DNA from: Auanema rhodensis
Taxonomy: Eukaryota > Nematoda > Chromadorea > Rhabditida > Rhabditidae
Assembly (NCBI GenBank): GCA_964057225.1
Contig: OZ059898.1
Span: forward strand, 5,642,001 to 5,706,000
Length of the DNA stretch: 64,000 nt
Direction: 5' to 3'
Positions within the stretch are counted from its first letter, which is position 1, and each line of letters begins with the position of its first letter. This document shows, piece after piece, positions 24,931 through 38,204 of the stretch. The position numbers and the translations under genes are program-made. Under the pieces are notes generated by a model that saw only the letters and a list, made by a program, of their open reading frames with translations, did no database searches and was not told where the DNA came from.

Positions 24931-27900
24931 ACTGCTCTCTGATAGGCGGAAAATAAGAGATAGTGAGAAAGAATGAGATTTAGAGAGAGAGCAAGAAAGC
25001 AAAAAAATAGATAGAGAGGCTGAACGATTAAGAAAGATTATATGAAAAATTAGAGAAATACAGATAATTAGTAGACTATTCAGAATTATCATTCGTATCC
25101 TAAAACAAAAAATTGACCACTATTTATAATTTTGTTTTGATATTTCTTATAAAATAAATTAAAAATAATTATATTCAAATCAAACAAGAAAATTTTGGGT
25201 GATATGTAATTGAAAGTAGTATTGTTTCATATTTATCTAGCCATTAATGATCATTCCTAAGAGCTTAATGATGATGATGGATATGCTTAGTGAATGTTTA
25301 AGATCTTATAAAGTTCAAAAGTATACATTTCTTCTTGAAAGTATATTTTTCTAATTTTACAAACTTTGTTCCTTCAAGTTTCAGATAGAAATGCAATTTT
25401 ATGAAATTATGAATTTGTATTCTTCTGTAGGGTATAACTTGAAATTGAAAAAATGGTTATTACATGAATGTGAATTAAAGTAAAAATAACAATAATACAT
25501 AAATAATTCAATAATTATAAATAATATATAAAATATAAACAAATAATTATTTTAAGACTCAACAGCAGACGGAAATATTAGTAAATGTGAATTGTATTAA
25601 GTCGGAGATCGAATCGAAGACAGAAATGGCGTCGTTGATGACAAAAAACATTACAGCTGCTCTTTCTCTCTCTAGGTCTTGGACTTTCTTTTCAGCCTGT
25701 TCTCTATCGTCTTTCATCATTCCTATCCTCCTCGAATGTTGCGAGAGATATCAGAAATATAATGAAAGTCACAAGAGAAACAGATAGAAAGTAAGAGAAG
25801 CCAGAAGGAATGAGGTCGGTAAGAAGATGAAATAGAGAGTGCAGAGGTTTTTGATTGTGATAAAGAGAATTGATGATTCAAAGTAGCTTCAACAAGAAAT
25901 AGATCTTTGTTCGATATTAAAAATTTTAAATTTTTCTTCCAAAAAAAAACTTTTAGTCTTCATCGTTTTATAATTACAGCGTGCTTCGTTACAAATATTA
26001 TATGTTACTTAAATTATATTTAAAACTATCGGTTGATCTAAAAGCTAAATAGATAGATGGGCTTAATGATTCAGATAGATGGATGAGTGATGAATCAAAA
26101 ATAGAATAGTTAGGATAATACAACAGGCGACCATAAATATATCAGAATAGATCGTACACATCTAACTATATGTGTACAAAAGTGATGACAAAAAATATCT
26201 TTAATCATTAAGAAATTAGATAATTTGAAAATAAAAAGAACTAAAAACTAAGAATTTTCTTCCAGATTTTAAAATAAAATATTAATGGATGGTTTATGAG
26301 AAGAGGCAATATAATCTAACGAAGTATAAAGAAAAGATGGGGACAGAGGAGGAATAGATTCTAAATTGAGGCAAAAGTGCTGAGATGAGCATCAAACATA
26401 TAAACAAGATGAGACAAAGTGCATATGGGCAACATATGCGAATTTTGTATAAACTATCTAAATCAACCACACGATGTTATAGTTATTGAAAATCTTCACT
26501 TAGCTTCTTATTCTTCTTCCTTTTCCATATGTAGATCAATTGCTTTTGCACTTTAAGCAGAATAGAGAAGAGAAAATGGAAAGAAGACAGAATGACCAGC
26601 GTAAGATGGTTGATGCAACGAAGAACAAAATGATTTTAGAAAGAATCGAGATGAAACTAAATGTGCCAGGGAGCATTATTGTTTGAATGAACAAGAAGCT
26701 TAAACCTAAGCTTATAACAACTTTCTAATAAGCAAAAACGGAAATAAGGGAATAGTAGTAGCGTCCGGAAGTTAATTCAGAAAAATAGTTTTAAAATATT
26801 TATACAAAAAGATTTTTTCTTTAACTTAAAATTCTTAATCTCAAAACAGCTGTTTTACTTTTCTTTGTAAAAAAGCGATGAGTAATAGCTGAAAAACAGT
26901 TCTATTTGTATTTTTAAATAGTTGAAAAGATACAAATTATATGATCATTCACACTAACTATATAGATATAAATAAATTATTTATTTTTAAATTATAATTA
27001 AAATTCACGTGCACTATACTGGAACTACATATTATAGATATATATGTATATACACCCAACATACTCATCATTCTCATTAGCAATAATACACAGATCGGTT
27101 GAGTTTTACCATTTATTTCTTTTAATAATTCTTAATATTTATAATAAATATAATACATAATGTTTAATATATAAGCTTGTAATTATATATGTTATAGTTT
27201 TATTTTATATTTTTATATATTATATCATTGTATTATAATACAAATTATATAATTATTTAGAATTTACCTGTTATTTCACTAAAATATCTAACGTAAATCT
27301 AAATCATTCGAGATAATCTATTTAAATCCCATAGTATTATCAATTTCTCTTTCATTTCATTCTCGAATCAAATTTTTTTATCCATCATTAATGACAACAT
27401 TCTAACCATTCGATGACATTTTTGTCCAAAAAAAATATTTGGAATCTATTTCTAGTTATATTCAAGTATTTTCTTAATTTTTTCCAAGCAGTTCCTGTGT
27501 AATTCATAGTTTTGGAGGTCATCCAAGAACATAGGAAAACGTTGGCCAATGTATCAACTTGGTCCTTAATTCATTTTGTTGTTACTTAACTCATTAATAT
27601 AACTTAATATTTATATATTTATAATAATTTTTAAATTTCACTGCTTACTGAAAGTTTTATATTCTAAAAACTGTATTATATGCTTTTTATTAGTTTTATA
27701 TTATCATCTTTTTCTAATAAAACACGAAATTTTCGAATCAAAAATATGCTTATTATATCTGTGGAAGTCTTTTGAAGAAAAACAATATTTGAGTTACAGC
27801 ATCTGAGTATTTTTGAGCTCAACTTGAAAAGGAACGAAATATTTGAGTGCTTTCCGGATTTTAGTATCTGTTTTCTTGTTCATCTCTTCAATGCTTTTTG

Positions 27901-30854
27901 TAGAATGAGCGATTTGTCAACGTTAAACAGGAACAGAACACTTATTGGCAATCTCTGCTACTCGTCAAGTGCATTCCTTTTTCAGTTCAACAAGCTTTAT
28001 AGTTTTTTTTTAAATGAAGTTGGTTTGTTGTGACTTCGGCGATGTTTTAAAGCTTTATCTCTTTCTTCCTGTTTCATATCTTTCTCATCTGTTTGAATGT
28101 TTTTAATGTTGTTCTTTTCTTGGATAAGTTGTTGTATATAAAAGATAATATCTCTAATAATACGCAATGGCAGCGTTATATTTGAACCTCGTAAACTTAG
28201 AATATATATTATTACATGCTTTGGTCAAGATTCACTACTTGAGAAACGTTTTGTGTACTTTGCTTCTCGAAGAGTGTGAAGAAGTTTAGGTCGAGACCCC
28301 AAGAGAAAGGAAGAGAAATAATAAACTGTATATTAGCTTGAGAGAATGCTGGAGCATGAATGAGAAGCAAAGTTGAAGAGGACGGAATGTGAAGAACTGA
28401 AGGTGGATCAGGCTTCAAGGCACAAGAAGCTTGGTTACAAACAATCATCATCTTCATCATCAAACCAGGCCAGACGGATGGATGCATGCAGATTGTGTTC
28501 CATCGTTTGCCTCATTGCTACGACTAGCCCAGCCAAGGTAGCTCTTGGAATCGTTAACAAGAGCGAATAAGGAAGAGAGAGAGAGAGAGTCTATTAGACA
28601 ACTATTATATAGCATTATTGTAAAATCTTTTTAACTTAATATTTAAGATCTTCAATGTATTTTTCTTTTATGGAAACAGACCCAATGACCCTTTTCCTGT
28701 CGTTATTTTCTCTTTAATTAAAGGATTATCCATGTCAAAGTACAAAGTAGAATTGACGATCAAAGTTACTCGCTAGAAATACTTTGAATATACTATCTTC
28801 TCCTTTCATTTGTTATTCAAACCCATCAATTTGACTTGTAACTAGCACACAATTCATGGTTACAGTCTGTCAGTAGTCATCACTACAATCTTCTCATATT
28901 ACCTCATCTTACCTATATATACTTATGTATATTTCCAAACTATTCTTTTGTAAACTAGCAACCAATTAACAGAATTTTCTTTTTAAAAACTCAAAATAGT
29001 CAAAATCGAATTATTTTGGTTGGCTGACTTTCTGTATGTTGATCATCGTTTATCTGACTTTCCAGTTAATATCTCTTACTCAAGCTTTATTCGCATATAT
29101 TAATTAGATTTAATCTCTTTATTATATACTTATATACATATATATCTAATAAATCTTGTTCATATTATTATATTCTTTTGTTATAGTTCTATTACTATAT
29201 ACTGTAGATGAGAAATTATTAAGTAATTAGTTTGTAATTGGCAGTTTTCTTCTAGCCGCCTGCTTTCATACGTTTTTCTGATCCTCTCTCTTCGTTCTCG
29301 TTTTCTCTTTATCTTAGAGCTTCTCTCCTCCTTTAGTGAGTGAGTGTCAATCATAAAGCCAAGAATGCTTGCAAACCGGCTATTTACTTTTTTTCTGACC
29401 AAGTTTGACAGCTGGTCAAAAGAAGTTGTCTTAATCATTTTTCGCAACTTCATCTACTTCATTAACACAATTTTATGCACAACGATTATGTATTTTATAT
29501 TTTAGTTTTTACCTAAATACGTTTTTTTACCATTTTTGATTTATAATTACCCACTTTCACTCTCAGGTTTCTCTCTTCTATTCACTAATTAGTGTACAAA
29601 ACTAGCAATTATTTTGAATTTTCTTTAATTGCTTTGCATAGTTTGGAAGAAAAATATTTTTTTTAATTTCCTTTGAACAAACTGTTTGGCTAATACTGTC
29701 TTGACAGCATAAGAATCAGTATAACGTCTTCCTTGTTGTCTTATCCGTCATTTCTGGTCGTTTTCGTTTGCCATCTATTCCTATTGTGCCCCCCATGTTG
29801 GGAGAGCTGCCCCTGTCTGATCTAACTGGTTTCCTCAGTTCATTCCATCATTATCAGAAGACGAAGGCTTTCCGTTGTTACCAACTGCTTGATATTACTG
29901 TTTCCCACAAAATGTAATGACGACGGTTGAATGATATAGCCATAAAGCCTTCGTTGATGATGTAGTGCTGATGACGATTATGACCGAGAACGAAACGTAT
30001 CATTCGAGCGTGCACGTCGTCGTTTGCATTGTCTGATTTGTTCGCTATCGTCTTTCGTTTTTTTTTGCAATTTCGCTCGACTAGTGGTTTAGGTACAGAC
30101 AATTGACAATCCTTTACAACTTCTTATAGCATTACGTTGACCTGATTAATAGTCGTGTTTATACTTCAAACTAAAATTACTGTTCGTTATATAGGCTTCA
30201 AGAAATCATAGTATTTGTAAACCTATTTCAACTTTAACCGATATTTTTCATTTAACTTTCAAAATATTTCTCCTTGACCGATAATTTAATTTTTATCTTT
30301 CATCAATGTCTGTTAATTATATTTTTATACTGTATATACTAAATATAATTCTTTAAGTTTAGTTATTCATATTTAGTTCTATCTTATCCTTCAATTTCAC
30401 CTCGTTTCATCTCTTAGTTCTCATATTATATTTGATCTTTTCATCAATGCATGGCTTATACAACAAGTCCACACCCTTTTACGTTCTATATGATCTTCTG
30501 AATCATCAACTATTTGATTCCTCTATTTTCATAATCTTGTTCTTTCTCTCTCTTGTTGTTTCCCTCTCTTCATCGTTTCCTCTTCTATATTGTTATTCTT
30601 ATAATATTTTCTTTTTCTTAATTTTATAAATGATTATTCAAACTACAAATATAGAGTATAGATTAACATAGACAAACACATCCTTCATAAAACCTATATT
30701 ATCTGTTTTTGAACTAACCTGTAAGATTTTTATTGAATTGTTTTGTTTATCTAAACCTATTTTCATATATCTATGCTATGTTATATATGTATGTAATAAA
30801 GATATTTTGTTCCACTGAATCAGATAGAATAAGAGAGATAGAGATTTTTAATGT

Positions 30855-30920
30855 CTTAGACCAAGAATTACCTTGTAAGTTAGCCGGTATGATGCTCTGT
30901 GTCCATCAACTTGGTCTAAG
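30855..30920. repeat. Perfect 11-bp inverted repeat with 44-nt spacer
   Basis: CTTAGACCAAG at 30855-30865 and its exact reverse complement at 30910-30920. A transcript could form a hairpin of about 66 nt, but pairing inside the spacer and outside the arms looks weak. No known microRNA sequence was recognised. Confidence 0.5.
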
Positions 30921-33900
30921 TATGTTGAACGTCCTTCACGCTTATTTCCGCAAACACGTCAACATATTTATCTGTACTTCTGTGATCTCTTTATTCTCTT
31001 CTTTCTTCATAGGTCCAATATCAATAAAATTTGGGTTTTCTATCTTAAACTTTTGAAACAACTTGAAAAGTTATTCAATGATTTTAATATTCTTCCTATA
31101 TTCAAGCTTATATTTCATGCTGTATTGCGTCAGCGTTAGTTATCTCATGAATCACGTATTCGTCTGGATATTCCTCATCATCCCAACCAGAACTCAACTA
31201 TGTCTTTGTTTCTTGAGAATTGAGAAAAGAATCTCTCTTTCATTTTAAATCGTATACAAAGCCACAATTTACTTCAACATGTTCCTATACCAATCCATAA
31301 AGATACAGCTTGAAGACCACCGGCTAGGTTGCTATCTAGATTGTCCACAACCACTAACATGATGCACAACAAACGGCCTTCGATCCGTAAATTTTGATTT
31401 TGAAGTGTCGTTCCAGCTTCACGTACACTTTAGCTGGAGATCGTTTGCACTTCGATAATACCTCATTTCCGGAAATTTGGAAGTTTATAATGTGTATTTC
31501 CGCGTCAAGTATCTTCTTCTTGTATTCGTTTGTGCCTCCTGTATCTTCCGCTCTTCCGGCGCTTTCTGTTTTCTCATCATTCCTCATAATGTTTGTGCAT
31601 TTTGCACTCAAAAGCGTGTTTCTCGTTTACTTTTGATCATCTTCAGGCTTTTTTTCGTTTCTAAAGTGTGTTCTTGTTTATTGCAAGCCCTTGATTATAT
31701 TTCATTTCTAAATGTTTAAAACATGATTTTATTTTTGACAAAACTAATTCATTTGAGATCCTCTAATGATATTATCTCAGTTACTACTTAGATTTAATCT
31801 CGGAATCTTCTTAATTGGAGTAACTAGTCATGGTCATTAGCCTGATAAGATTATCATTGAACTTGCCCTTGTCTTAAGAAGTTTTGTGGGAACCCATTAC
31901 ATTCCTATGGAAAATTTTTCCATAAAATTCATTCGTATTCCTGATTTATACGTTAAATTGTCGCAGTCAATGTTCATTTTAGTTCACATTCCGTTATTTT
32001 CTGATTTAAATCATTTATATGTATTTGTACTTTTATTCTTCTTTTCATTTTAATTGTATTTTCACAATTCGAAATTGTTTCTAATTGAAAAAAAATTAAA
32101 ACAAAAGACGTTGAAGCTTTCTTTAAATGTTAAATGTGAGTGATTTCAAATAATTGGAGTAGTTCAATTTATCAAACAAAATCAAATATTTGGTTAATTC
32201 CTTAAGCTGTCATGTATACACAATTCATCGATTTATAGACAAAAAATTTTCTTTTTTTTATTTTTTCAAAAACATGGATTGAATGCAGAAAAATATTTGT
32301 TTAACAGTGATCGCTTGATCTTCAAAGTCCACTAACTATTACATATGTAATCATTTCACATATGTAATTTGATTTTTTTGTTTAAAATGTGGTCATTTGC
32401 CCACGTATTTGTTAGAAGCATTAATGTTGTTAGATGATTATTCTAGTAAGTTTGCTTGTACAATACGAACAACCGAATAACACGTCTTCAAATATTTCAA
32501 ATGACGTAAGTAAGACTCCCACGCGATTTACGTGGAAATCATTTATACATTAAGATGTCTATAGCAATTTCCCCTATCGAATTAGTTAGAAAAACTTTAG
32601 CAAACTTAAAAGCGAAGGTGTCTGTTGTCTGGTTTTTACCTTATAATTGTTGGCAAAAGAAACATTCGAAAGTATTATTTAAAGCTTGTTACCCTGTTCT
32701 TTCTTGTGTTTCCTGCCTAGCATCAACTGTACAAGACGACGATGCAAGCTACTCTGATAATCTTTGTTCCGACCTACTATAACTTTGTCATCTTCTATTT
32801 TTTCTTCAACAGAGTTTTCTACGAGGAAAGACAAAAGCAATTTATCCTAGTTTTCTATATTTCTCAGTAGTTAGTCGTATATCGTATTTGATACTAAAAT
32901 AGTTGTTGAAACCTTTTCTCACTATTCTATTCAATCAAGTGAAAGTAGTTTTCATTCATCTTATCATTTTCCTAAATCATTTTCTCTTCTGTTTCTCATC
33001 ACTTTCCATAGGTGGATAGAATGGATAATCGAAGTGGTGAGAGCTATCTTTTAGTCCAAAAAAACAAAGAAAATTACACCCATAGATACAGATTTTTTGG
33101 TGGTTTTTTTTCGGTAAAATGTATTAGATTGTTTAAAATGCTTTACAGCTGTTTTTTTTTAATATAATTTCTTGATTGATGTAATCTTATTCATTCACTT
33201 CCAGTTTTCTTATACTAATCTTACGCAACATTTGGGCTAATATACTTAAAAATATTTTTATGAACTTTTCAGTATGTTGTTCGTATTTTTTCTTAAAAAC
33301 ATTATTTTATTGTAAGGAAATATTTTCTTAGAATTGTCAATATTTATTCCATGTTCTCTCTCTCTCTCTCTCTCCCTCTCTTGTGAAGACTTTATTTCAA
33401 AATACTTTTTTTCATTTCAAATATAACTTTAATAGATATTCTTAACCTATATCTTAACTTTAATTCAAACATTCAATCAATGTATAAATTTGAAATTGAA
33501 CATCTGGAATTGTTTGATGATCTTCAAGTAGAATGTCTGCTGATACGAGTATGTTAGACATATACCATACACAGGTGCTTTCCAGACAACCTTTTCTTTG
33601 TTTTCAATTTGCTCTTTTCTTTGAAATTTCTTTATTTTCATTTCATTTTACCTCATTTTATCTGTTTGTTGTCTCTTTTGACGTTTAAAACGGTTTCTGT
33701 TCAAAAAAGATGATGAACGTGTATTCGTTTATTTGTTCATATATATTATTTATCTAATTTGAAATTGTATTTGAATTTATATTTATTAAATAAAATATTA
33801 ATTCTACAGTTTAATATCTTTTGTAAATTTCTTTTATTTTAACTGTTTGAATATCTCAACCTTTTTTTTTGTCTTTTGCATATTTCTTATTGAATCAACG

Positions 33901-34081
33901 CTCCTCTTTGCTCGTTGTTGTCTCGACTCTCAAGAGTTTTCATAATCTAGTTTTGATGGCCTTCAGAACTCTATGTCTGATATCAAACATATACTTTCTC
34001 ATTTTTTTGCTCTTATAATGTACAATAATATTATTTGTAATTCATAGAAATTCAATAATTTTCTATTTTCAGATCAGAATC

Positions 34082-35402
34082 ATGGCGAAACCTTACGAGC
34101 CTCCTCCAGATTATGTAAGTTGTTTTTCTTCAAATATGATGAATTTAAAACTATTTATTTTTATAAAATAATTTATATAAAACTTATGTCATTTATTTGA
34201 CAGAAAAATATAATAATATGCCAATTATATGGATTCTTCACATTACAAAATACATATATCATATAAAATATGAAAACTATAATTTATAATTCAACATATA
34301 GAGATATTTACATCGGTACCACCTTGAACTATTCATCGTATGAACAATTCTCATTTTTTATATTCAATTTCAAGAATTATACAGTAGAAAATATAAATTT
34401 ATCTTTTTTTTGGGGGTTATAACTCATTCATCTTCATCCAATATACTTACATACATACATCTGTTTTCAACATAATCTTCTGTCACCTTTCTTGTTCTTT
34501 ATTTCTCTAAAATTTACTTAAAATTCACTGTATTCTATATAGCTATGTAAAAGTTTCTGAAAATTTTCTGGTTGACTGAATCATGAATAGATCAAACACT
34601 ACTGAAGCATAGAGGTGACTTGAAGACTTGCACCTAATTTGCGAGAGAAAGAGAGTTGTTACACGGTTATTTCCTTTTATGTCCAGTCTGTCTAGTTAGA
34701 AAGCTTTATTTCACTTTTTTATAGCTCTTACTCATACATCTCATTAAGAACTTACTGTTTCTGTATGACTCATGTCCTGCAGCATAATATTGTTGCCGAC
34801 GTTGGCCAGTTGACACCATCTTAGTATCCAGACTTCTGAACATGCCTCGGCGTCCTAACGGAGGACATCAAAGATGGCTTATCATCTCTCTCTCTTTTCT
34901 TCTTCTTCTCTTTCTTTCATATTACCCTTTTTTATATGTTATTCTGAATGATTCAGATAACAAACATGACGACGTTCAAACGTTCAAATCATATTAAATT
35001 TTTTTCATCTGACATCAACAAACTCGAAGATGAGAAATGACTATCCTCACTGCCCTAGTTTCGATAATAATCATCTTTTCCAGAGTCCAAGAAAAGATTT
35101 TGTCCGATACCATCATTACGATCGAGATTATTTTCTTTCATTTTCTAACCATTTATACTTATCTTTTTAATCTTTTATAACTATACATTAGATACATATA
35201 TACATACATATATGCATACATATATAGATATCTTATACATATGTATGTCTAAATAGTTTTCTTTTTTTCTTTTTTTAATTTTACTTTAATTTTTTTATAA
35301 ACTAACCTATTCTCTAATAGTTTTCTCATTAATCTCTAAAAACCTTTTGTATTATTCAAAGTTTTAGATTATTCCAATAGAAAATAGCTTTTTCAGACAT
35401 GT

Positions 35403-35460
<58 letters not shown>

Positions 35461-38132
35461 ATCTCTGTTCATCTCTACCTCTTTGCTTTCTTAGACATTC
35501 ACCCTCTCTCTCTTTCTCTCCCCCCCCCCCAACCACATTTGGCATGACGTTTGCATGTTGAAGAAAATCATCCAATATCAACCATTCTCCAATCATTTTC
35601 CTATTTCCTTTATAGTTTCTATAGCTTACATCTGCCATCCATTTATGACTTTTGAAATCAAGCTGCCCTACCCTCTCATTGCTTTCTACTTTGTCTTCAA
35701 GGGCAACAACTAGTTGTGTTATTCAGATTCAAACAATCATACATGTAATCCTTTTCTATTTTCTTTTTCATTCTATACGTATGGTTTTATCTAACACTGA
35801 TATAGCTATATACATATAATTAGATGAAAGTATACATACAACTAACGGAAGTAGCTATAATTCTACCAAGACTTAATATCTTATACTTATTCAATTCTTC
35901 CTCATATTCTCATATATTTCTGATTCTCACAAATCACAAATGTTTTTGATCGTTCACCTTTTCCCTCATTTTATGATTTAATTCTTCTTCTATTTCCATT
36001 TTTGTACCTTTCTAAGAATATCGTTTGTATGTGCAAATGATATTTTCTCGAATTCTATTAGGCAATTGGGATTATATTTGCTTGTCATCAATTCCATTTT
36101 GAATTTTTCATGGTATCATGGCAAATAGTTCGATTTTCAAGTTATTTCATATTGTCATCATTCAAAACTTTTTTTATATAATTTTAAATTCCTAGTAAAT
36201 TCTGCAAGACTTATAAAATAAAAATATTAATCCTTTGTTTTTAACCGGAAAAAATGCAATCAAGACTACATATCTCTCTCACTCTCTGTCCTTTCTGCAT
36301 CACTACTTTCAACGACATTTTCTTTTTTTTGTTTAATTGAATCTTTTTATATTAGCTTTATAACATAAATCATTATTTGCTATTTAAATTTATCAGAAAA
36401 TATCTTTGAGCATACATATTTCATCTTTTGTTTTCTTTAGATTTCTTTTTGCATTGTCACAACCCAGATTTTTCTCTCATATATACAGAATTTTATAAAA
36501 AGAAACATTTTTTTCATTCACTGAAAGAAAGAGAAACATTTTTTTGTTAAATTTATGTACTTTGACAAGCAAAAGAAAACTGAATACAACACTGTTGATG
36601 AGACATGCTTGTTTCACGGGTGAAGACACATCCGAGGCTATCATCTGTCACAATCATTGTCATATCCGGTTCTGTACACTCTGCCCTTCGGCTATTTTTC
36701 TTTTTCTTTTTCAATTTCTAGGTTTCTGTTACTCTTCAATATTCTGTATCTCTTTTCAATCTACATCTTCATGTCTCTTCTTTTCTTTCATGTTCCATGT
36801 TTCAGAAATACTTATTGCTAATTTCTCGATAGACAGTTTAGTCTTCAGCAAATTTGAGTTCAAAATTGGAAATTGAACTTTGCAAGTTTATACTAGGTAT
36901 ACATAAAGTGATATTACAACCTTAAGTTATATATGTAATATATAGTAATAACTTTTACAATTTTAATTTTTATAATTAAATTACCACATACAACAAATAA
37001 TTTTATATTATTATTATTTTATTTTTAAATTTAATAAAAATAATTATTGGAAGAAATGAGAATATTATTTTCTTTTTCTTTCATTTTTACATCCGTATGC
37101 TCATTCACTATGACTATGATATCAGGTTCGGATATTATAGTTCTGAAAGTCAGCTTAATGTAATTCACAATGATGAATAGGCAATATAGTCTCTATATGC
37201 TGTGGATTTAGACATGGTTCACGTAGTCGTGTCCATTTTACTTGAAGCCAGCATGTCAATTTTGTGAAAAAAACTTATTTATCGAAAGAGATCAATGCAT
37301 AAAGCTGACCAGTAAAGTAGCTATAGACTGTGAACGATGTGAAAGTAGTAGAGACAGTTACTCGTTTTTCATTTTCGTTCAACAATTTTTTAAGCAAAGT
37401 TGGTGTCATTTAGATGACATAACTACCTAGTATGATGGTTTTGAAGCTTCTTCAAATCTTGTTCTTGGTCTAGTTTCTGTTTTTGACTCTCGTTATTATA
37501 AGAATGCTTTCTCTTGTTTAAAAGCACCTTATAGCTTTAAGCTATAAAGTCAAATGATTCTCATTACAGTTTTTATTCTCCTTTCTCTCTTTTAATTCTC
37601 TTTCTCACACCCTCACACTCTCACCTTCAATTATTTTTTGTCTTCAGAAGAAAAAAGAGAAAATATTCACCAATAATTTTTCATATATTTAGATATACAT
37701 ATATATAGTATTCACATATTTATGTATATACTTTATTTTATTCTTTTTTACAAAAATATTATTAAATTCTCATATTATATTCTATAATCTTTTCTCTCTC
37801 TATCTCTCTCTCTCTCTACCTTACTTATATACACATAAAAGATATTATGAATCAACATAAAATCTTTTCACTCGTCACTCGTCACATTTCACCTCAATCT
37901 CCTTATGTCTCAGAGAGAAGATTATATGAAACATAAAAAAAACTTTCCTTCATTTCATATGACAATGGTCAAACATTTTCTAATCAAATTTATTCCTTTT
38001 CTTTCTTTTTCTTTTTCAATAAATTTCTGTTACTTCCGTTTTTATTAATTTCTTGAATAGTTCTTGTAAAGAAACTATTTCTTTTTAACAGTTTGTTAAT
38101 CAAAAAGTGACTATTTATTATATGTAAAAAGA

Positions 38133-38204
<72 letters not shown>

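Larger units (their letters stand above)
23252..34081. other. 10.8-kb gene-free region between collagen and SAM/PDZ genes
   Basis: The two flanking genes are divergent, so this holds both promoters. No frame was accepted as coding; the best marginal one is a 77-85 aa minus-strand frame at 31354-31611. The plus strand is mainly A/G-rich from 23.3 to about 27 kb and mainly T/C-rich from about 27.3 kb onward. A pyrimidine block at 24640-24930 shares short motifs with the one at 12541-12780. A perfect 11-bp inverted repeat lies at 30855-30920. Unannotated 5' exons or ncRNAs could be hidden here. Confidence 0.6.

Noticed and set aside
30733-31056. 107-aa plus-strand hydrophobic frame
   Set aside because: No family resemblance; T-rich DNA yields many Phe/Leu/Ile frames of this kind, and splice context is absent.
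36544-36876. 110-aa plus-strand frame with Cys and His residues
   Set aside because: The Cys/His spacing matches no zinc-binding domain, and it lies in pyrimidine-rich intron sequence.
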